Source of the DNA: Tetrahymena thermophila SB210
Lineage: Eukaryota > Ciliophora > Oligohymenophorea > Hymenostomatida > Tetrahymenidae
DNA: 64,000 nt
Direction of reading: 5' to 3'
Assembly (NCBI RefSeq): GCF_000189635.1
Contig: NW_002476544.1
Coordinates: 744,001 to 808,000 of the forward strand
A program made the translations under genes and the position numbers. Below the pieces are notes generated by a model. That model was not told where the DNA came from, made no database searches, and saw only the letters and a list, made by a program, of their open reading frames with translations. Each line of letters begins with the position of its first letter. The first letter of the stretch is position 1. Positions 1 through 13,575 of this stretch are shown one piece after another.

Positions 1-2505
1 ATAATTTTATCCCTCAGGTTTTATTGTAGCTAGCTATATTTATAAGGTGCTCAATAGAGATAAAAAAGAGAGGGATAAATTATTCATTTATTTTGATATA
101 AATAAATTGATAAAATTATGTCAGTGTAAAAATAATTAATTAAATAAGATATCTAAGTAAACTAAAATTTATTTCACTATTTTAATTTGTGTGGCCTCAA
201 TTTCATTAATAATTCAACTTAAAGTATTTCAGATAAATTTATCTTTCTTTTATTTGGCATTTAAAATAATTGTAATTTAATTCAACATTTTCTTTCTATC
301 TTAAATTAGTACTTGTTCTATTCTTAAGCATCATGGATACACATAATGCTTTTATACTAAATTCAATGTTTTATAATAGATTTATAGTAGAGATTAGAGG
401 AAAAGAAGTAATTTTGTTTGTGTTAATCCCAAATTGCGGGAAAGAATAATAAAAATAGTAATTCTAATAAATTGATCCGAATATAGCTTTTTATCAATAG
501 AACAATTTGTTATTATCGTATTAAACCCATTTAGCTAGTTGTAATTGTAATTAAATAATTTTTATACTTCTAATCAATTAATTTTTTTAGCCAAATATCA
601 AATAAAAACAAACTAAATTTATAATTTGCATTAAATTATATTTTTGACAATTCTACGTAATTTAATAATGAATGCCATCTCCAATCATTAGTTATTTGCA
701 GTAACCTATTATTTATAACAAAAATGAATAAATTCACTCTCAATTTTAAATTGACTATTTATTAATACTATCCCAAAAGAAAAACAATTTTAATGTTTCT
801 GATTATTTGAATATCAAAAAATATTCTGCTTCCATACTTACTTACTTACTCTTGCTTGATTCCTATTTTATAAATTATAAAAATTTTATGCCTTACAATA
901 AATTATATTTCTAGGATATAAAAGCAAATTTAATAATTAATAATTATCTGTTGTAACCTTCAAATAATTATGACTATAAATAAATAAGCATTTTTTACAT
1001 ATTAATTAATTATACTACCCTATACTCAAACTAAAAAGTATTAAAGTATTAAAAATATCTATCAAAAATAAATACTCTGTAAACCTATTTATTTTATTTT
1101 TCTAATAATCTCTTCAACTTAGCTTTACTTAAGAAATGTGTAAATTTTCTATTTATAATAACAAAACTTTTTTTCTTATTAACTTCTTTTTAAAATTGTT
1201 TTAAATCTATTTTGCTAACAAGCTATTAACAAAACTATTTTATATAAAGTTTTAAAGTTAAAAAACAAGTAAACTGTAACAATTGCAATAAATGCTAGCA
1301 AGAATTGTAAATTTTAGATATTCATAATCAAAAAAGTACTTATAAATATTTTTTTATTTGATAAAATTATTAATATAATTTATAAATTCTATTTCTTAAT
1401 AAATTATTAATATTAAGAATGTGCTCAGCTTTAATTGTAAGTATGTTTTATCTAATACTTATTTTAAATAAAAATCAAATAGTACTAAAAAAATAAAGAA
1501 CGAACTGGTAAATTTAATTCCTAACAAATTTTAAAAATGTCAAAATAGATTATTAATTAGAATTTATTTCTATAAATAAAAATATAACAATTTTGATCTA
1601 GTCACTGAAAGGTAACCTTATACTTGCAGGTGATTTTATTTTTAAGCTTTTAAAAAATGTTTCATCCGAAATATAATTTTTAATTGAATTTTTAGTCTTT
1701 TTTTATAATTTAATATATTTTTAAAAATCTTTTTGCCTCAAAAATTCATTTCCTAAGAAGTAAAAATAATTTAAAGTTAAATATTTTATATAAATTTAGA
1801 TAGCTATGATAAAGAAATAAATAAAAGCTTAATGAGAATAGCAATTTATATTTTAAATTCACCAAGTTAAAAATAGATATTCCTCATTTAATTTATTTAG
1901 CAAACTCTTGAATTGTTAATCATATAATAAAGAGTAGTTATTTAAATGAAAAATAAAGGGACTTGCTATAATTAAATATATATAGTACCCTACGGTACTG
2001 CTTTTTACAAGGCTACATACATACATGAATGTTAACATGTTATATTATTTAATAGTTTTATTTCATTTAAATTTTAATTATTTTTTTATTTTCAGTAAAG
2101 AAACTTACTTAGTTAAATTAAAGAGACTAGCTACAATTAAATTTTTTTTTTATTTTAGAAGTTAAGATACTTCGTTAAAAAACTAAAAGTAATTGTATAT
2201 TAATGAATGACTTATTTATGAACTTATTTTTTTATTCTAAGTTTTGCGTTTATTTGTGTCAACTTTATTTGAAGAAAAAGTTGAGTAAAAGATGGATATA
2301 ACTAATTTAAAAGCAATTATTAGCTGGCTTATAATAATTTTTTTTAATTAGTCAGTCATTTAGTCAAAGAATTTCTAAAACAAAGTAAAAACAATACTTG
2401 TTTTGCCTGTTTTGCATAACTCTTTTTAGTTTAGTTTAGACTTTAATAAAATAAGTTAGTAAATAAAGTGTATAAAAATTTATTTAATATACTAAATAAA
2501 ATAAT
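1..2505. other. intergenic A/T-rich DNA
   Basis: No convincing coding region or RNA gene was seen on either strand. Open stretches exist because only TGA is a stop, but their composition is Asn/Lys/Ile/Phe-rich and looks random. There is a short CTTA run near 838 and a small inverted repeat around 1985 (GTACC...GGTAC). It is probably the 5' flank of the gene starting at 2506. Confidence 0.6.
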
Positions 2506-5500
2506 ATGAAGAAAAGCAATAAAAGTGCCACTATCAGTTAGCCCATTCTGTTTAATTAAGCAACTTATTCTGCTGATCAGGATGAAGTTAAGATGAGTGA
2601 AAATTAAATTTACTAAGGTTAGGTTTCAAATAAAAATAGGGAAAGCCAAGATAAAAATAACTTTTAACAGCAATTAGTCAATAGAAAGTAAAGCAATGAA
2701 TAGTTATTAACAGCGAATACTCCAACAAAAAGTGCATACTTGTCTTAGCCATTCGGTAAGGATTAATATAGCACATCCTCATATAGATCTCTTTTGATAT
2801 CTAGCAGAGATACCATTATGAGAAAAAAGAACTCTTAAAATAAACCAGGTACTGCAGCAGGATCTATGAATTTATAAAAAAATAATGGATTTATCACAGA
2901 TCGTTTTACGATGAGTTAAACTAACGGATTTTTATTCAACTAAAACAAAAGTAGAGCTTCTAGAGACGTCTCTTCCTAGAATGGCGTAAAAAAGAATTAC
3001 TAATTAAAAGATGGCTACCTTTCTACTAATTAGGTTGTTAGTTAAGCAAATTAGAATATAAATAAAAGTAAAAGTAATACTCTATCATAGAATGATTTTT
3101 GTCAAATGTTTTAAAAGTAAAACTATGACGGAATGGCTTTAGAAGATTACTTTAATCAAAGAGAAAATTTTTAGACTGAAGCCATTCAAATTGCATCACC
3201 TAATCAGCCTAAATAACTTTCTTCTTAGCAAAATAGAAAGCAAAAAAATATGTAGAACTTATCAAATAGTTAAGCAGCTGTATTTTCACAAATTAATAAT
3301 AACTATTAGTAATTAAACTAATCTCCTGAAATAGCAACTGCGATTTTTTAAAAAAACCAACAATCAAACGCATTTACTAACTAGATAATGGGCTCCTCAA
3401 TGTACTAAAGTACATTAATATAACAATAAATTAATGAGCTATGTTAAAACTATCAACATGTTGATCTAACAACTCTAAAAAACATACTTGTTAATCTTAT
3501 ATAGAGGGAAGAAGAAATGCTTAGGGTTTTGACAAGTCGCTGCTCTGGAGTAAAAGAATTAGCAGAAATGATTTATGCAGATATTCCCTTACCAATGTAG
3601 CAAAATTAAAATCATGTCATGAGTAACCCCAAATCAATAGATTAATAACAAAGTCCAAATAATTGTGTCAATTCTTCTTATTATGATAATACAACCCCAA
3701 TAGCAAATAATAATTAACAGATCCTAAACTAAAACAATAATTTAAATATATTAACAGGATAGCCTGTTAATGACCTAGCTAAAATTAGAGATGCTCTATT
3801 CTCACTTTCCTAAAGTTTAGTGAGTGCATCATAAAATGAAATAAACCTAGGCAGCAAAAACAGAGAAATAGAAAGAATGAACTTAGAGATAAGTTAGCTA
3901 AAGAAATCGATCTCAGATTACAAAGAAAAAAATATAAACTTGCAAAAGTTGATAGAGCTTCTGTAAAATAGAGTGAAAACATTCTAAGAAGATAACAATA
4001 GAATGCTAATTCAAATGAACATAGAAAAGAAGTCAGCCCAAGTAAATTCAAAAAAAGTTACGAATTTAGAAAAGAGAGTTGAATTTATTCTCGAGAATGA
4101 CATAAACACCAATCTAAACCCTAATGACAAGCTGAGATAGACCTTGAATGAGTTACTGAGAGAAAACGAAGCTTTAAAGCGTGACTTGAATCATAAGAAC
4201 TAAGATATTGATAGATTATAAGGCTAACTTAAAAAGCTCAACTCTCATTTAGCTAGGGCCAATAAAAAAATGGAAAATATGAAACAAAACCCAGCTTTTA
4301 ACTCATAAACCACTCCTGTCTAAAATCCTCCCTCATAACAAACAGAAAACAAGCTAAGTTCTATGTTCTAAAAAGGTATTTTAAATTTATTTTAAAACTT
4401 TGCTTTTTGATTAGTAATATTGACAAACTTTCAACAATTTTACTAAAATTTGTAAATAAAAAATAATTTTAATTTAAAACAATTTTTTTAATTTGAATTG
4501 AAGTTTATTTGAAATTAAAAGCTTTTTAATAAATTAAAGTTCAATATGTTTAAGCAATTTTGCTTTTAATTTAAATACTATTTGCTCACTTTTAAAATAA
4601 AAAATATTTTATTTAATTAATTTTTCATTTGGAAATAAGAGATTTGAAATTTAATTAATCAAATTGAATTGGATAAAATAAAAATTTAAAAATTAGATTA
4701 ATTTTTATTAATAATTAAATGAATTTAAAAATTAATTAAGTTTACCGTTTACGAAATATTAATTTATTTGAGTTAATATGAAGAAAATAATTTAAGTTAA
4801 TTGAATAAATTTTGTAAATAAACTAAACATTTATCAACTACCGACCTAGTAGGGTAGGGTATTAGAGAGGAAATTAGTTCAAAATTATTGAGAAAAGTTA
4901 TTAATTTTAGGATTTTATTTTTGCCATTATTAATATATTTAAAATTTCTAATCAGAAACCTATTTGTCAGGAGCTGATCAGAACACTAATTTATTTAAAA
5001 GTCCTTGTTATTAATATTTTTTAATGAAATAGATGATATTGAACTGCTTAAGAATTTTAAAATTCCCCAGAATTTAAATTTCAGAGTTGTTAGTTTAAGA
5101 TCTGACCAATCTATTTTAATGTCAGATATTATTGAGTTGGGTTCACATGCTTTTTCTAGATAGATTTTAGGTTTAGAGAATCCTGAATAAAAAAAGTAAA
5201 TGGTTAACTTCATTACTTCTTAGCTGACTTCATACAAAGATTTAAGTGATAAATTGAATCAAATTATTAATCACGCATACAATATGAGTACATTAGAAAC
5301 ATTTGAAGATCTATCAGTCCATGTAAGCACACATTTTCCATCTATCTTTAGTGCTTAGAGAGCTAATCTCTGGGTAGTAGACAAGTAATGTGGCATATTC
5401 TAATCCTTCTCAGAGCAAGGTAGTGGAAATATAGTTACTTCCAAGTGCTTGCTAAATAAAGGATTAATCAACGATACATTTTTATTAAGAGTTCCAATTA

Positions 5501-6529
5501 ATTCTAAAAATTCTCAAAACAAACCTTTGCTATACAAAATAGATTGTAAAAAAATGTTAAATTTAAATATTAAAACAATTAAAATCAAAAAATAAAAGCA
5601 AATTAAAATTCCTCAAGGTTTATCTATTAATTTTCATTTTATTAAAAAGATCAAAGAGAGGAATGTGAATTTGTCAATTCAACCCTACTCATCCCAGTAT
5701 TTTGCAACAAAGAAAGATAATAAGTAAAAGCAATACTTGAAATAAGTAACTCATAAAGTGAAATATTTAGCTTCGATGAAGAATATTATGGAATCATACT
5801 CAGCTATTTCCTTACTTCTATTTTTAGTAGCATCATAAATTAAAAAGTAAAATTAAAAATTTAATTAATAAAAATATTTCATCATAAATTTAGTGTTTAT
5901 TTTTTAATTTAAAATATTTGAAATTTTAAAAAATTATTTTATGAACATAAAATTAATTATGATAAAAGATATTTGATATCGACTGCAGGTATAATACTTT
6001 GCTTTTTAACTCATACGAATAGCTAAGTTAGTAAAAGACAAGATTTAATTTTACTCAAAAAGTAAAAATGCTGGTTTAATAGTTATTTAATATAGATAAT
6101 TCACACTTTTATTTTGTTGAAAATGATCATCTGATTTCCTACAATAAACCAAATTAACAAAAAGATCAGTTTTCTTTAGAACATGGTCTGGCAGGTATCG
6201 TAGCAAAAGAAAAAAAATCATATATAATTCATGATATTCGTAGTAGCAGCTATTTTAACCCGCTTGTGGATATTTCATCGCTTCTACCAATTTATGCTAT
6301 TCCTTTAATAAATAAAACAAATAGTGATGGTTCAGATGAACAAAAAGAACCAGTTATTGGTGTAATAGAAATAGTTCTCAAATCAAAATTAAAGTCAAAG
6401 CTTGAAAAAGAAGCTATTATAGATTCAGAGGATGGATACTTTGGGTTAGATGAACCTCAAACTCATATCATATAAAAGTTTTCCAAGCTTGTTATTAATA
6501 CCTTATTAAATAACTAATTTATTGATTGA
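2506..6529 (+). CDS. coiled-coil protein with C-terminal GAF-like domains
   Basis: Three exons fit with correct phase: 2506-4375, 4982-5846 and 5989-6529 (TGA at 6527-6529), giving about 1091 residues with TAA/TAG read as Gln. Residues 1-430 are low-complexity Asn/Gln/Ser-rich. About 430-600 is a heptad-like, highly charged coiled coil. Exon 2 holds a GAF-like segment (NLWVVDK) and exon 3 a second one (GLAGIVAKEKKS, then an IGVIEIVLK strand). GAF domains bind cyclic nucleotides or other small ligands, or mediate dimerisation. No phosphodiesterase, cyclase or kinase domain follows, so this may be a scaffold or regulator rather than an enzyme. The first intron (606 nt) is long for Tetrahymena. 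If it is not real, the locus would be two genes, but the phase match (G + AA) supports one. The start is the first ATG of the open frame. Confidence 0.75.
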
Positions 6530-7710
6530 TTAATTGATTGATTGACTTTCAGATTGCTAAAGAAAGATTGATCATTTATTAACTTTAACCAAAAAAAATT
6601 GTAATTTTTCGAAATAAGAAATAGAAAAATGTATATATTGATTCAAAATCTGCTATTAACTACTCATTTATTTATTTACTTACTTTCTTACTAAAATTCA
6701 TGTAAAATTCTAAATTATATTATATCTTATTTGTTTATATATTTTCCTGTATAAAATTGATTTCCTTTTCTATTTATTTTAAAAATAAATTATTTAATTT
6801 TCAATTAATTTTGTTAATTTAAAATAAAAATATTGATTAATATTATTTGATTAAACCAATAAAAAGTTTTGTCATTTTTTTAATTTAAAGAATCTTTTTA
6901 CAAATCATTAAGTGCAATTTTTCTATTTTTATTAAAATAATTTAAAATGGACTTATGGTATCAAATAATTTTTCAAGCTAGAAATTTTTTAATAATATTT
7001 GATCTAAAATAAATTACAGTCTGAGAGAATCTATATTATTTCTGTTATTCTTCAACCGTGTACTAATACTAAATATATCCCTAATTAAAACTCAAAAGAA
7101 AATTAATTAAATACATTATTATTAATAAATTTGAAAATCAATATTTTTAAATAGTTTGAAGAGTAATGAATTATAAGGATTTTTAAAACGATAAATTACT
7201 ACTATAGTTTCATATGCAATATATGCAATAATATATGATAAAAACGAAGGTGAAAATACTCAATGATATAGAAAAGAAATTCCTCCTGCTAATATAATTA
7301 GAGATTAACTTAATCGTTTTTTAGATACTCTCATCTTAATACTAATAAATCAAGAAAAAGTAATTATTCTAAGAAAATGATCAGTACTTTTTAAAATTTC
7401 CAGATGTGAGATAGTAATCACAATGTATTATTAAAAATAATAAATAGACTTTAAAACTAGGATGTGATATTAATCTTAATTTTTGAAATAGGGCAAAATT
7501 GATAAAAGATAGATGCAAGATTTACAGAGAATTTAGAGTAATTTGCTATAATTTCACAAATTATTATATTTTTCAATATAAAGATAATTAATTGTAAAGT
7601 AAATTCTAAGTAAAATTATTATTTTATAAAGATAAATAATATAAAATATAATGTCATAACACTATTATTAAAATAATTTTTTTATCTTATATTCACTATT
7701 TATTATCAAT
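6530..7710. other. intergenic
   Basis: A/T-rich DNA between convergent genes. A TTGA/TTAT repeat follows the GAF-gene stop. No RNA gene or credible exon was recognised. Confidence 0.55.
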
Positions 7711-10700
7711 TCATATAAAAATGAATTAATCTTTTTGATTTACGACACTTTTTAATTGATTCGTAGTATCCTGAATCCATTTCATTATATCTATTAATAT
7801 GAATTAATGTAAATTACTAATTAAAATTAGTTAGAAAAACTACTAAAATAAAATATAATAATTTGAATTGAGAAAAAAAAGAATTAGAATATTCAGCAAA
7901 TAAATAATAAAAATAGTTTTATTGAATTAAATTCATTTTTATTTAAAAAAATATTTCAAATCAAAGTAAATAAACTGTTTTTACTAGATATCAAGATCTA
8001 ATATTAAAAGTTTAGTACTATTTGCTAAAGCAGAACTTAAGCCTAATGCACCTTCATCACCAATTTAATTCCACCTTTTTTATTTTTGAAGAAAAAATAA
8101 TTAGTAAGTAAGTAAGAAGGATAAAATGAAGAAAAACTTGAAAAAACAAGAAATGAATTTGTAAACAAAGCGAAATTTTAAAATTAACAGAAAAAAAGTA
8201 AAATCTATAAAAAAGTTAATAAATTAAATAAAAAGATTTTAAATAAATAAACTAATTAAAAAAGATTTTAAATTTAAATTTATTTTTATATTAAAAATAT
8301 CACAAACCAAAACAAATAAACTATTTTTACCTAAGATCAAGAAATAAGTATAAGAGATTAGAGCACTTTACTAATGCAGAACCTAAGTCTGATGCACCTT
8401 TTGCTCTAATTATATTTTCACTATTTTAGTATTGAAGAAAAAATATATAAACAATTAGTTATTTAGAAGGAAAAATGAAGAAAAAATATGAAAAAATAAG
8501 AAATAAATAAATATTAAAGCAGGATTATTAAAAGATTAGCTAAATTAACATTTAAAAAAATTAAATCACAAATCAAATAAATCAAATAAAATAATTTTAT
8601 AAATTAAAAGAGTTTTTTTGTTAATTTTTATATTAAAAAAAGTGACAATTTAAATTAAATAAAATGTTTGTTACCGAAGACCAAGTTTTAAATATTAGAG
8701 ATTAGTGAGCTTAGATAAAGCAGAACCTAATTCTTATATACTTTCATCATCTTCAGTATAATTGTAACTTTTTAAATATTGAAGAAAATATAACTAGTTA
8801 GTTAGCTTGTTATTTTTAAGAAAAAATGAAATATTAATAATAAAAAATAAATTTATTACCAAAACAAAAGATGAAAATAAAAAAATGGGTTAAATTTAGA
8901 AAGGAATAAAAGTTTTACCACAAAAAAAAGCAAATAAACCAAATAAAAAACATAAACAAGTATTGTTGTTTTAAATTCATTTTTATAAAAAAAAAAATCA
9001 CAATCTAAATCAAATAAACTGTATATACTTAAGAACAAGTTCCAAATTTGAGAGTTTAGTGCATTTTACTAAAACATTACCTAAATATGATACACTAATT
9101 GCACTAATTTTATTGTAACTTTTTAAATATTTAAGAAAATATAATTAGTTAATTAGCCATTTACTTTTAAAAGGAAAGATATAGAACAAATATGGAATAA
9201 TAAAAAACGATTTAATAATCAAACTAAAAGTTTAAAATTAAAAAATGAGTTAAATTAATAGGAAAAAAAAATTTTGTTACAATAAAAATGCAAATAAATC
9301 AAATAAAACTATTATTTTAAAAAACTAATAGAATTTTATAGTTTTACAATCATCTTTATATAAAAAAAATGAAAATTATTAAAAAATGAACTATTTTACT
9401 TGAGAAGAAATGACAAACTTGATATATTAGTACAGTTTACTAAAGAATCACCTAAGCACAAAGCACCTTTGTCACAAATTTTATTAATACTTTTTAAACA
9501 TTGAAGAATAAATAAATAAATAAACAAAGAAATAAATAAATAAAGAAATAAATAAATAAATATAAATATATAAATAATAAGGAAGTTAGAAGGAAAAAAA
9601 GAAGAAAAAATATGAAATAAATTTATATTCAGAATAAGTGATGAAAGTTAAAAAATGGATTAAACTAAGAGAAAAATAGTATTAATCACAATATTAGAAA
9701 AATGAATAAATTAAAGACGAAATTAGTGTAAATTCATTTTATATTAAAAATATTGCAATCCTAAAAAAAAAAAATACAATGTTTTTACCCAAGATCCAGT
9801 TTTAAATTTAAGAGATTAGTGCAGTTTACTAAAGCAGAAGCTAAGCTAGATGCACCTTCATCGCCAATTTAATTATGGCTTTTTAAATATTGAAAAAATA
9901 TAATTAGTCAGTTAGCTAGCTAGCTAGGTCTTCAGAAAGTAAAAATGAAGAAAAAAAATTAAAATGATAAATAATGAATCTATGTTTGAAGCAAAAGATG
10001 AAAATTAAAAATAAATTAAATTAAGAAGGAAAAAAGTATAATCATAATAAAAAAGAAAATAAACCAAATAAAAAACTAATAAATTAATGATTAAATTATA
10101 AGAGTTTATTACCCTAAATTCTACAAAAATGATTGCTAATAAAGGTGAGTCTTATAATTGAATTATTTGTTATTTGATTTTTATTTATTTAATACAATTT
10201 ATTTATTTTTGTTTAAAAATCATTTTTTTTTTCTCTTCATTTTTTATCTTTTTCTCTCTAAATCATCTTCACATATAACAATGATCTGCTCACTATACTA
10301 AAAAAATACTTATTTTTATAATAAACGAATAAAAATTAAGTAAAGACAATATTTAAGTATATTTTTCTCATACTGGATTATTATTTCTGAGGGCACAATA
10401 GTATTTGATTGTATTAAATTTTACTTCTTCTCTTCAACAATAATTCACTTTATATCAAAAAAAACAATATTCTAGATAAGATTTACTTTGTATTCTTGTA
10501 TCTTATCTACTAATTAATATATGATTTTTATTACCAAAATTAATGTGCCTATCAGTTTTAGTCAATAGAATCTAGATATCTTATTCTATTATATTTATTC
10601 ATTGAAAGTTAATAAGTAATCCTAAATACTTAAAAGGCTTATCTCGATCTAGAAAAAATAATCCTCGTATTGAAATTCTGCTGACTGGGTAAATCATATA

Positions 10701-11140
10701 AACCATATTTTAATCATAGATTTTACAATTTTAAAATATTTTCCTTAAGTTCCTCATCGCAAATTTTAAGTTTAAATTAATTTATTACTATCAAAATTTG
10801 ATGTGTAATTAATCCAATTCATTCTCAGAATTATTATTTTCAGAACTTAATTTGCTACATTTCTCCTCTACGCCTATCAATTTAATTTAATTTTATTTTA
10901 GTAAGTAATTTATTATTATTTTTTATCCAAAATTAAGCATAAAATATTTTTAAAATTATCAATGTCTTTTGAAGTAAAAAATAAAAACATACAGAGAGAC
11001 AGACAGACAGACATACTCACTTTCCTTTAAATTAATAAACTCGTTTTTACTTAAGATCAAGAAATAAATTTTAGAGATTAGTGAACTTTACTAAAGTAAA
11101 ACTTAATTTTTATACACTTGCAAAATCAATATCTTTGAAC
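7711..11140 (-). CDS. leucine-rich-repeat protein, modular exons (5' end unresolved)
   Basis: On the minus strand seven exons of 90-93 nt each encode one LRR of the ribonuclease-inhibitor-like type, all phase 2: 11140-11051, 9878-9789, 9489-9400, 9118-9029, 8767-8675, 8420-8331, 8074-7985. A short terminal exon at 7747-7711 ends in TGA. The best repeat reads HNQIGDEGASSLASALVNC and then TNLLNLKLDL. All seven lack TGA, have an AG acceptor, and a GTAAAA-like donor (GTAACA and GTATAT in two). Intact frames argue for a working gene, but some repeats have lost consensus residues. No ATG could be assigned. Frames between 11150 and 11760 are open but not LRR-like. LRR proteins usually bind other proteins; no kinase or other domain was identified here. 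Exons 1 and 2 are separated by 1.17 kb in which no repeat was found. Confidence 0.7.
7748..9878 (-). repeat. tandem array of about 350-nt exon-plus-intron units
   Basis: Six diverged units begin at 8074, 8420, 8767, 9118, 9489 and 9878 (minus-strand exon starts), spaced 346, 347, 351, 371 and 389 nt. Each unit is one 90-nt LRR exon plus an intron. Intron sequences keep visible similarity near the donor and acceptor (GTAAAAAC... and ...ATTTAAAAAG). This is the footprint of unequal crossing-over duplicating an exon with its intron. Confidence 0.8.
9879..11050. other. gap inside the LRR exon array
   Basis: No LRR signature was found here. The minus strand has several long TGA-free frames (for example 10870-10790 and 10760-10600), but these are not recognisable protein domains. 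A GACA run lies at 10998-11012. The region could be a large intron, lost exons, or the true 5' limit of the downstream gene. Confidence 0.4.
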
Positions 11141-11204
11141 CTTTTTAAAATAGAAGAAAGTATCATTAAATAGTTTATTATAGGAAAAATGAATAAAAAA
11201 ATAT

Positions 11205-11250
11205 GAATGAATGAATGAATGAATGAATAAAGAAAGAAAGAAAGAAAGAA
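11205..11250. repeat. GAAT and GAAA microsatellites
   Basis: About six GAAT units run directly into about five GAAA units. Tetranucleotide slippage repeats are common in this window. Confidence 0.9.
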
Positions 11251-11822
11251 ATAATAATCAATGAAAAAATGAGTTAAAATAATTAAAAACCTATTCATTT
11301 GCATATAAATAAATGAAAAGAGAGGAGAAAATTTTTTGAAAAATAATATTGTAAATAACTTAAAATATCAGGATTAAGAAAAAGATTAAAAATAAGAAAT
11401 TTGGTTTACCCTAGATAAATCTTGAGAACTGAATCAGAATAAAGCTAATAGTTTAAAAACTAAATATATAAATATAAAAGCTTTTAAGAATATTCATAAA
11501 AAATAATTTATTACATCTTTTAGATTATTGAAATAATTCTTCTGTTGTATCATATATTTTTTCAATAATATTGAATAACAATTTATGCAAATTTAATTAA
11601 TTATAAACAAATAAAGAAATATATTTAGCTTTAATTACAATTTTTTTGTAAAAATAGAAAAATAAATATTATTGAGATCAAATATTAATTTAAAAATTTT
11701 CCTTTTAGGAAGATATATGATCTAATTGTTTGTTGCATACTTGTAACATTCATCAATTACTAAATTTTGATTGTAAAAATTTAGTAAGAATCACAAATCG
11801 CTAAAGATTGATATTGAGTAAC

Positions 11823-12248
11823 ATGTGTGTATGTTTGGTTTTAAGCTGTAAAATAAATAAAAAACATTTATATATTATTAAAAAAGGTAGCTTTGTGGTT
11901 GAAAAAATCCTTAAATTGCTAACTTGTTTCAGATACTTCAAGAGAAAAGTAGAAAAAATCAAAAAAGCTTACAAATGTGTAATAATCTTCTTCAGATTTA
12001 ACTCTTTCGAAGAAGGAGATACTATGAGTGAAAAAATAAATTTATCTATGACCTTTATGATTTTTTAAATAAATATTATTCACTCATATCTTTAATTATA
12101 TAATATAGTTAGTTATTTAGTCAGTCAGTCAGTTAGCTAGCCACTTTAATTAATCTTAAAATCTTTGAAATTAGGAAATGCTTGTTTTTTAATTTAATAT
12201 TTTTGGGGAAAAGTCTTTGTGATTTTATATATATTTTTGAATAAATGA
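11823..12248 (+). CDS. possible small ORF, not recognised
   Basis: A frame from ATG 11823 to TGA 12246-12248 contains a Lys/Phe-rich stretch (RYFKRKVEKIKKAYKC). Its G/C content is slightly above the surroundings from 11880 to 12060, and an AAAAAG acceptor precedes GTAGC at 11887, so 11887-12060 might be an exon. No family is recognised and the frame could be chance. Confidence 0.2.
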
Positions 12249-13464
12249 ATTCATTACTTATAAAATATTACTATTTATACCAATGTTTGAATTTGGGATC
12301 GAAAGATTCGATATTAAAAAAAATAAATAGAAAAATAGAAACTAATTCTAATACAAATATTAAACTCAATTTGCAATACAAGTTGAAGCTAAAGTATATA
12401 AATTATGCTTATTATTCATCAAATAAAACTAGCATCCATATTAATAAAAGTTGTTATTTGCATAATTTAAAGATAAAAAAGTTTTAATTTTGTTAGTAAA
12501 ATAGACTAAAACTATAAATACTTGAATAAAAAATATATATAACAGGTGAATGAATGAAGATAATATATATTAAAAGATTTCGATTAAACTGACTGAATAT
12601 CTTTTGATTATTCAAAGAAAAAAAACTAACTTTCTTTTAAGCTTTTTGAGAAAGAAAAAATTAAAAGATCTAATTTCTTTTAAAATAGATTCATTTAAAA
12701 CTTAAATTATTTATTGATAAAGCTTCGAAATTTATCAATGCTATAAATGGTTTAAATTTTGTAATAATTTAACTTTTGTGTTTACCAAAAAGCATGTTTA
12801 AGTACTTGGATTTATTTTTTTATTTTTTATCTATTGTCAATTTATTTATTTATGGTTGATTTTTTATGTGGTTTTATTTAATCTGTTAATTGTCAATTTT
12901 ATTAATTTATTTAGTTTTTTATATCTTTCTATTTATCTATCTTTTTCTGTTAGGTATATTTTTTTAATTTTTATTTGTATTTCTTTTTAATTTCAATTTT
13001 AAATTTATTTTTTGTTTATCTTTTTTAATTTATAAAAAAATGGGGAAAAAAATCTCTATGCAAAAGCTCAATCTCTTCATCGTGTTGGTTTTTTATTTCC
13101 TTTGAGATACGTATAGTCCGACATAGTGTACATGCCATATAGTGAGCAATTTAAAGTATGATCATTTGTAATGAATTAAGTTAAACTGCTCACCTTTAAG
13201 ATGTTTGTTTCCAATTTAAAAACTTATCTCATTCTAATTATTTTAGAAATGAAATGTAACATTGTACACATGCTTGTATATAAGGTTAATATAAAATTAT
13301 TTCGGCCGTTCCAATTTTTTAAAAACTTGATGCTTAGCTATTAATTAATTCATTAATTAACTATCCTCAAATATAGCTAAGGTTATTATTTTTCAGTCTA
13401 ATTGTATTTTTTTTGCTCAATCGTAAATATGATCATTTGTCTCCGTCTATCCATTAATCATTCC

Positions 13465-13575
13465 TTCCTGTCTCTTTGTGTCTGTTCCTGTCTCTCTCTG
13501 CTCCTGTCTTTTTCTATCCAAATATCCATCTATCCAAAAATATCCTGTCTCGTTGTCTCTTGTCTCTGTCCTGTG
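13465..13575. repeat. CCTGTCTC/CTATCC pyrimidine-rich repeat
   Basis: Irregular copies of CTGTCTC and ATCCATCTATCC on the plus strand. Both strands happen to be open in the standard code here, but the amino-acid strings are repeat translations, not proteins. Confidence 0.7.

Noticed and set aside
7973-9878. Non-coding satellite repeat interpretation of the 350-nt array
   Set aside because: On the minus strand each unit contains a 90-nt, stop-free, phase-2 LRR exon with splice sites, which explains the repeat better than a satellite.
12245-12547. Plus-strand ORF beginning MNSLLIKYYY
   Set aside because: Composition is Asn/Lys/Ile/Tyr-rich as expected from A/T-rich noise, no family resemblance, and such lengths are expected with a single stop codon.
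13300-13325. U6-like ending (CGTTCCAATTTTTT)
   Set aside because: The conserved ACAGAGA box and the rest of U6 are absent upstream, so this short match is probably chance.
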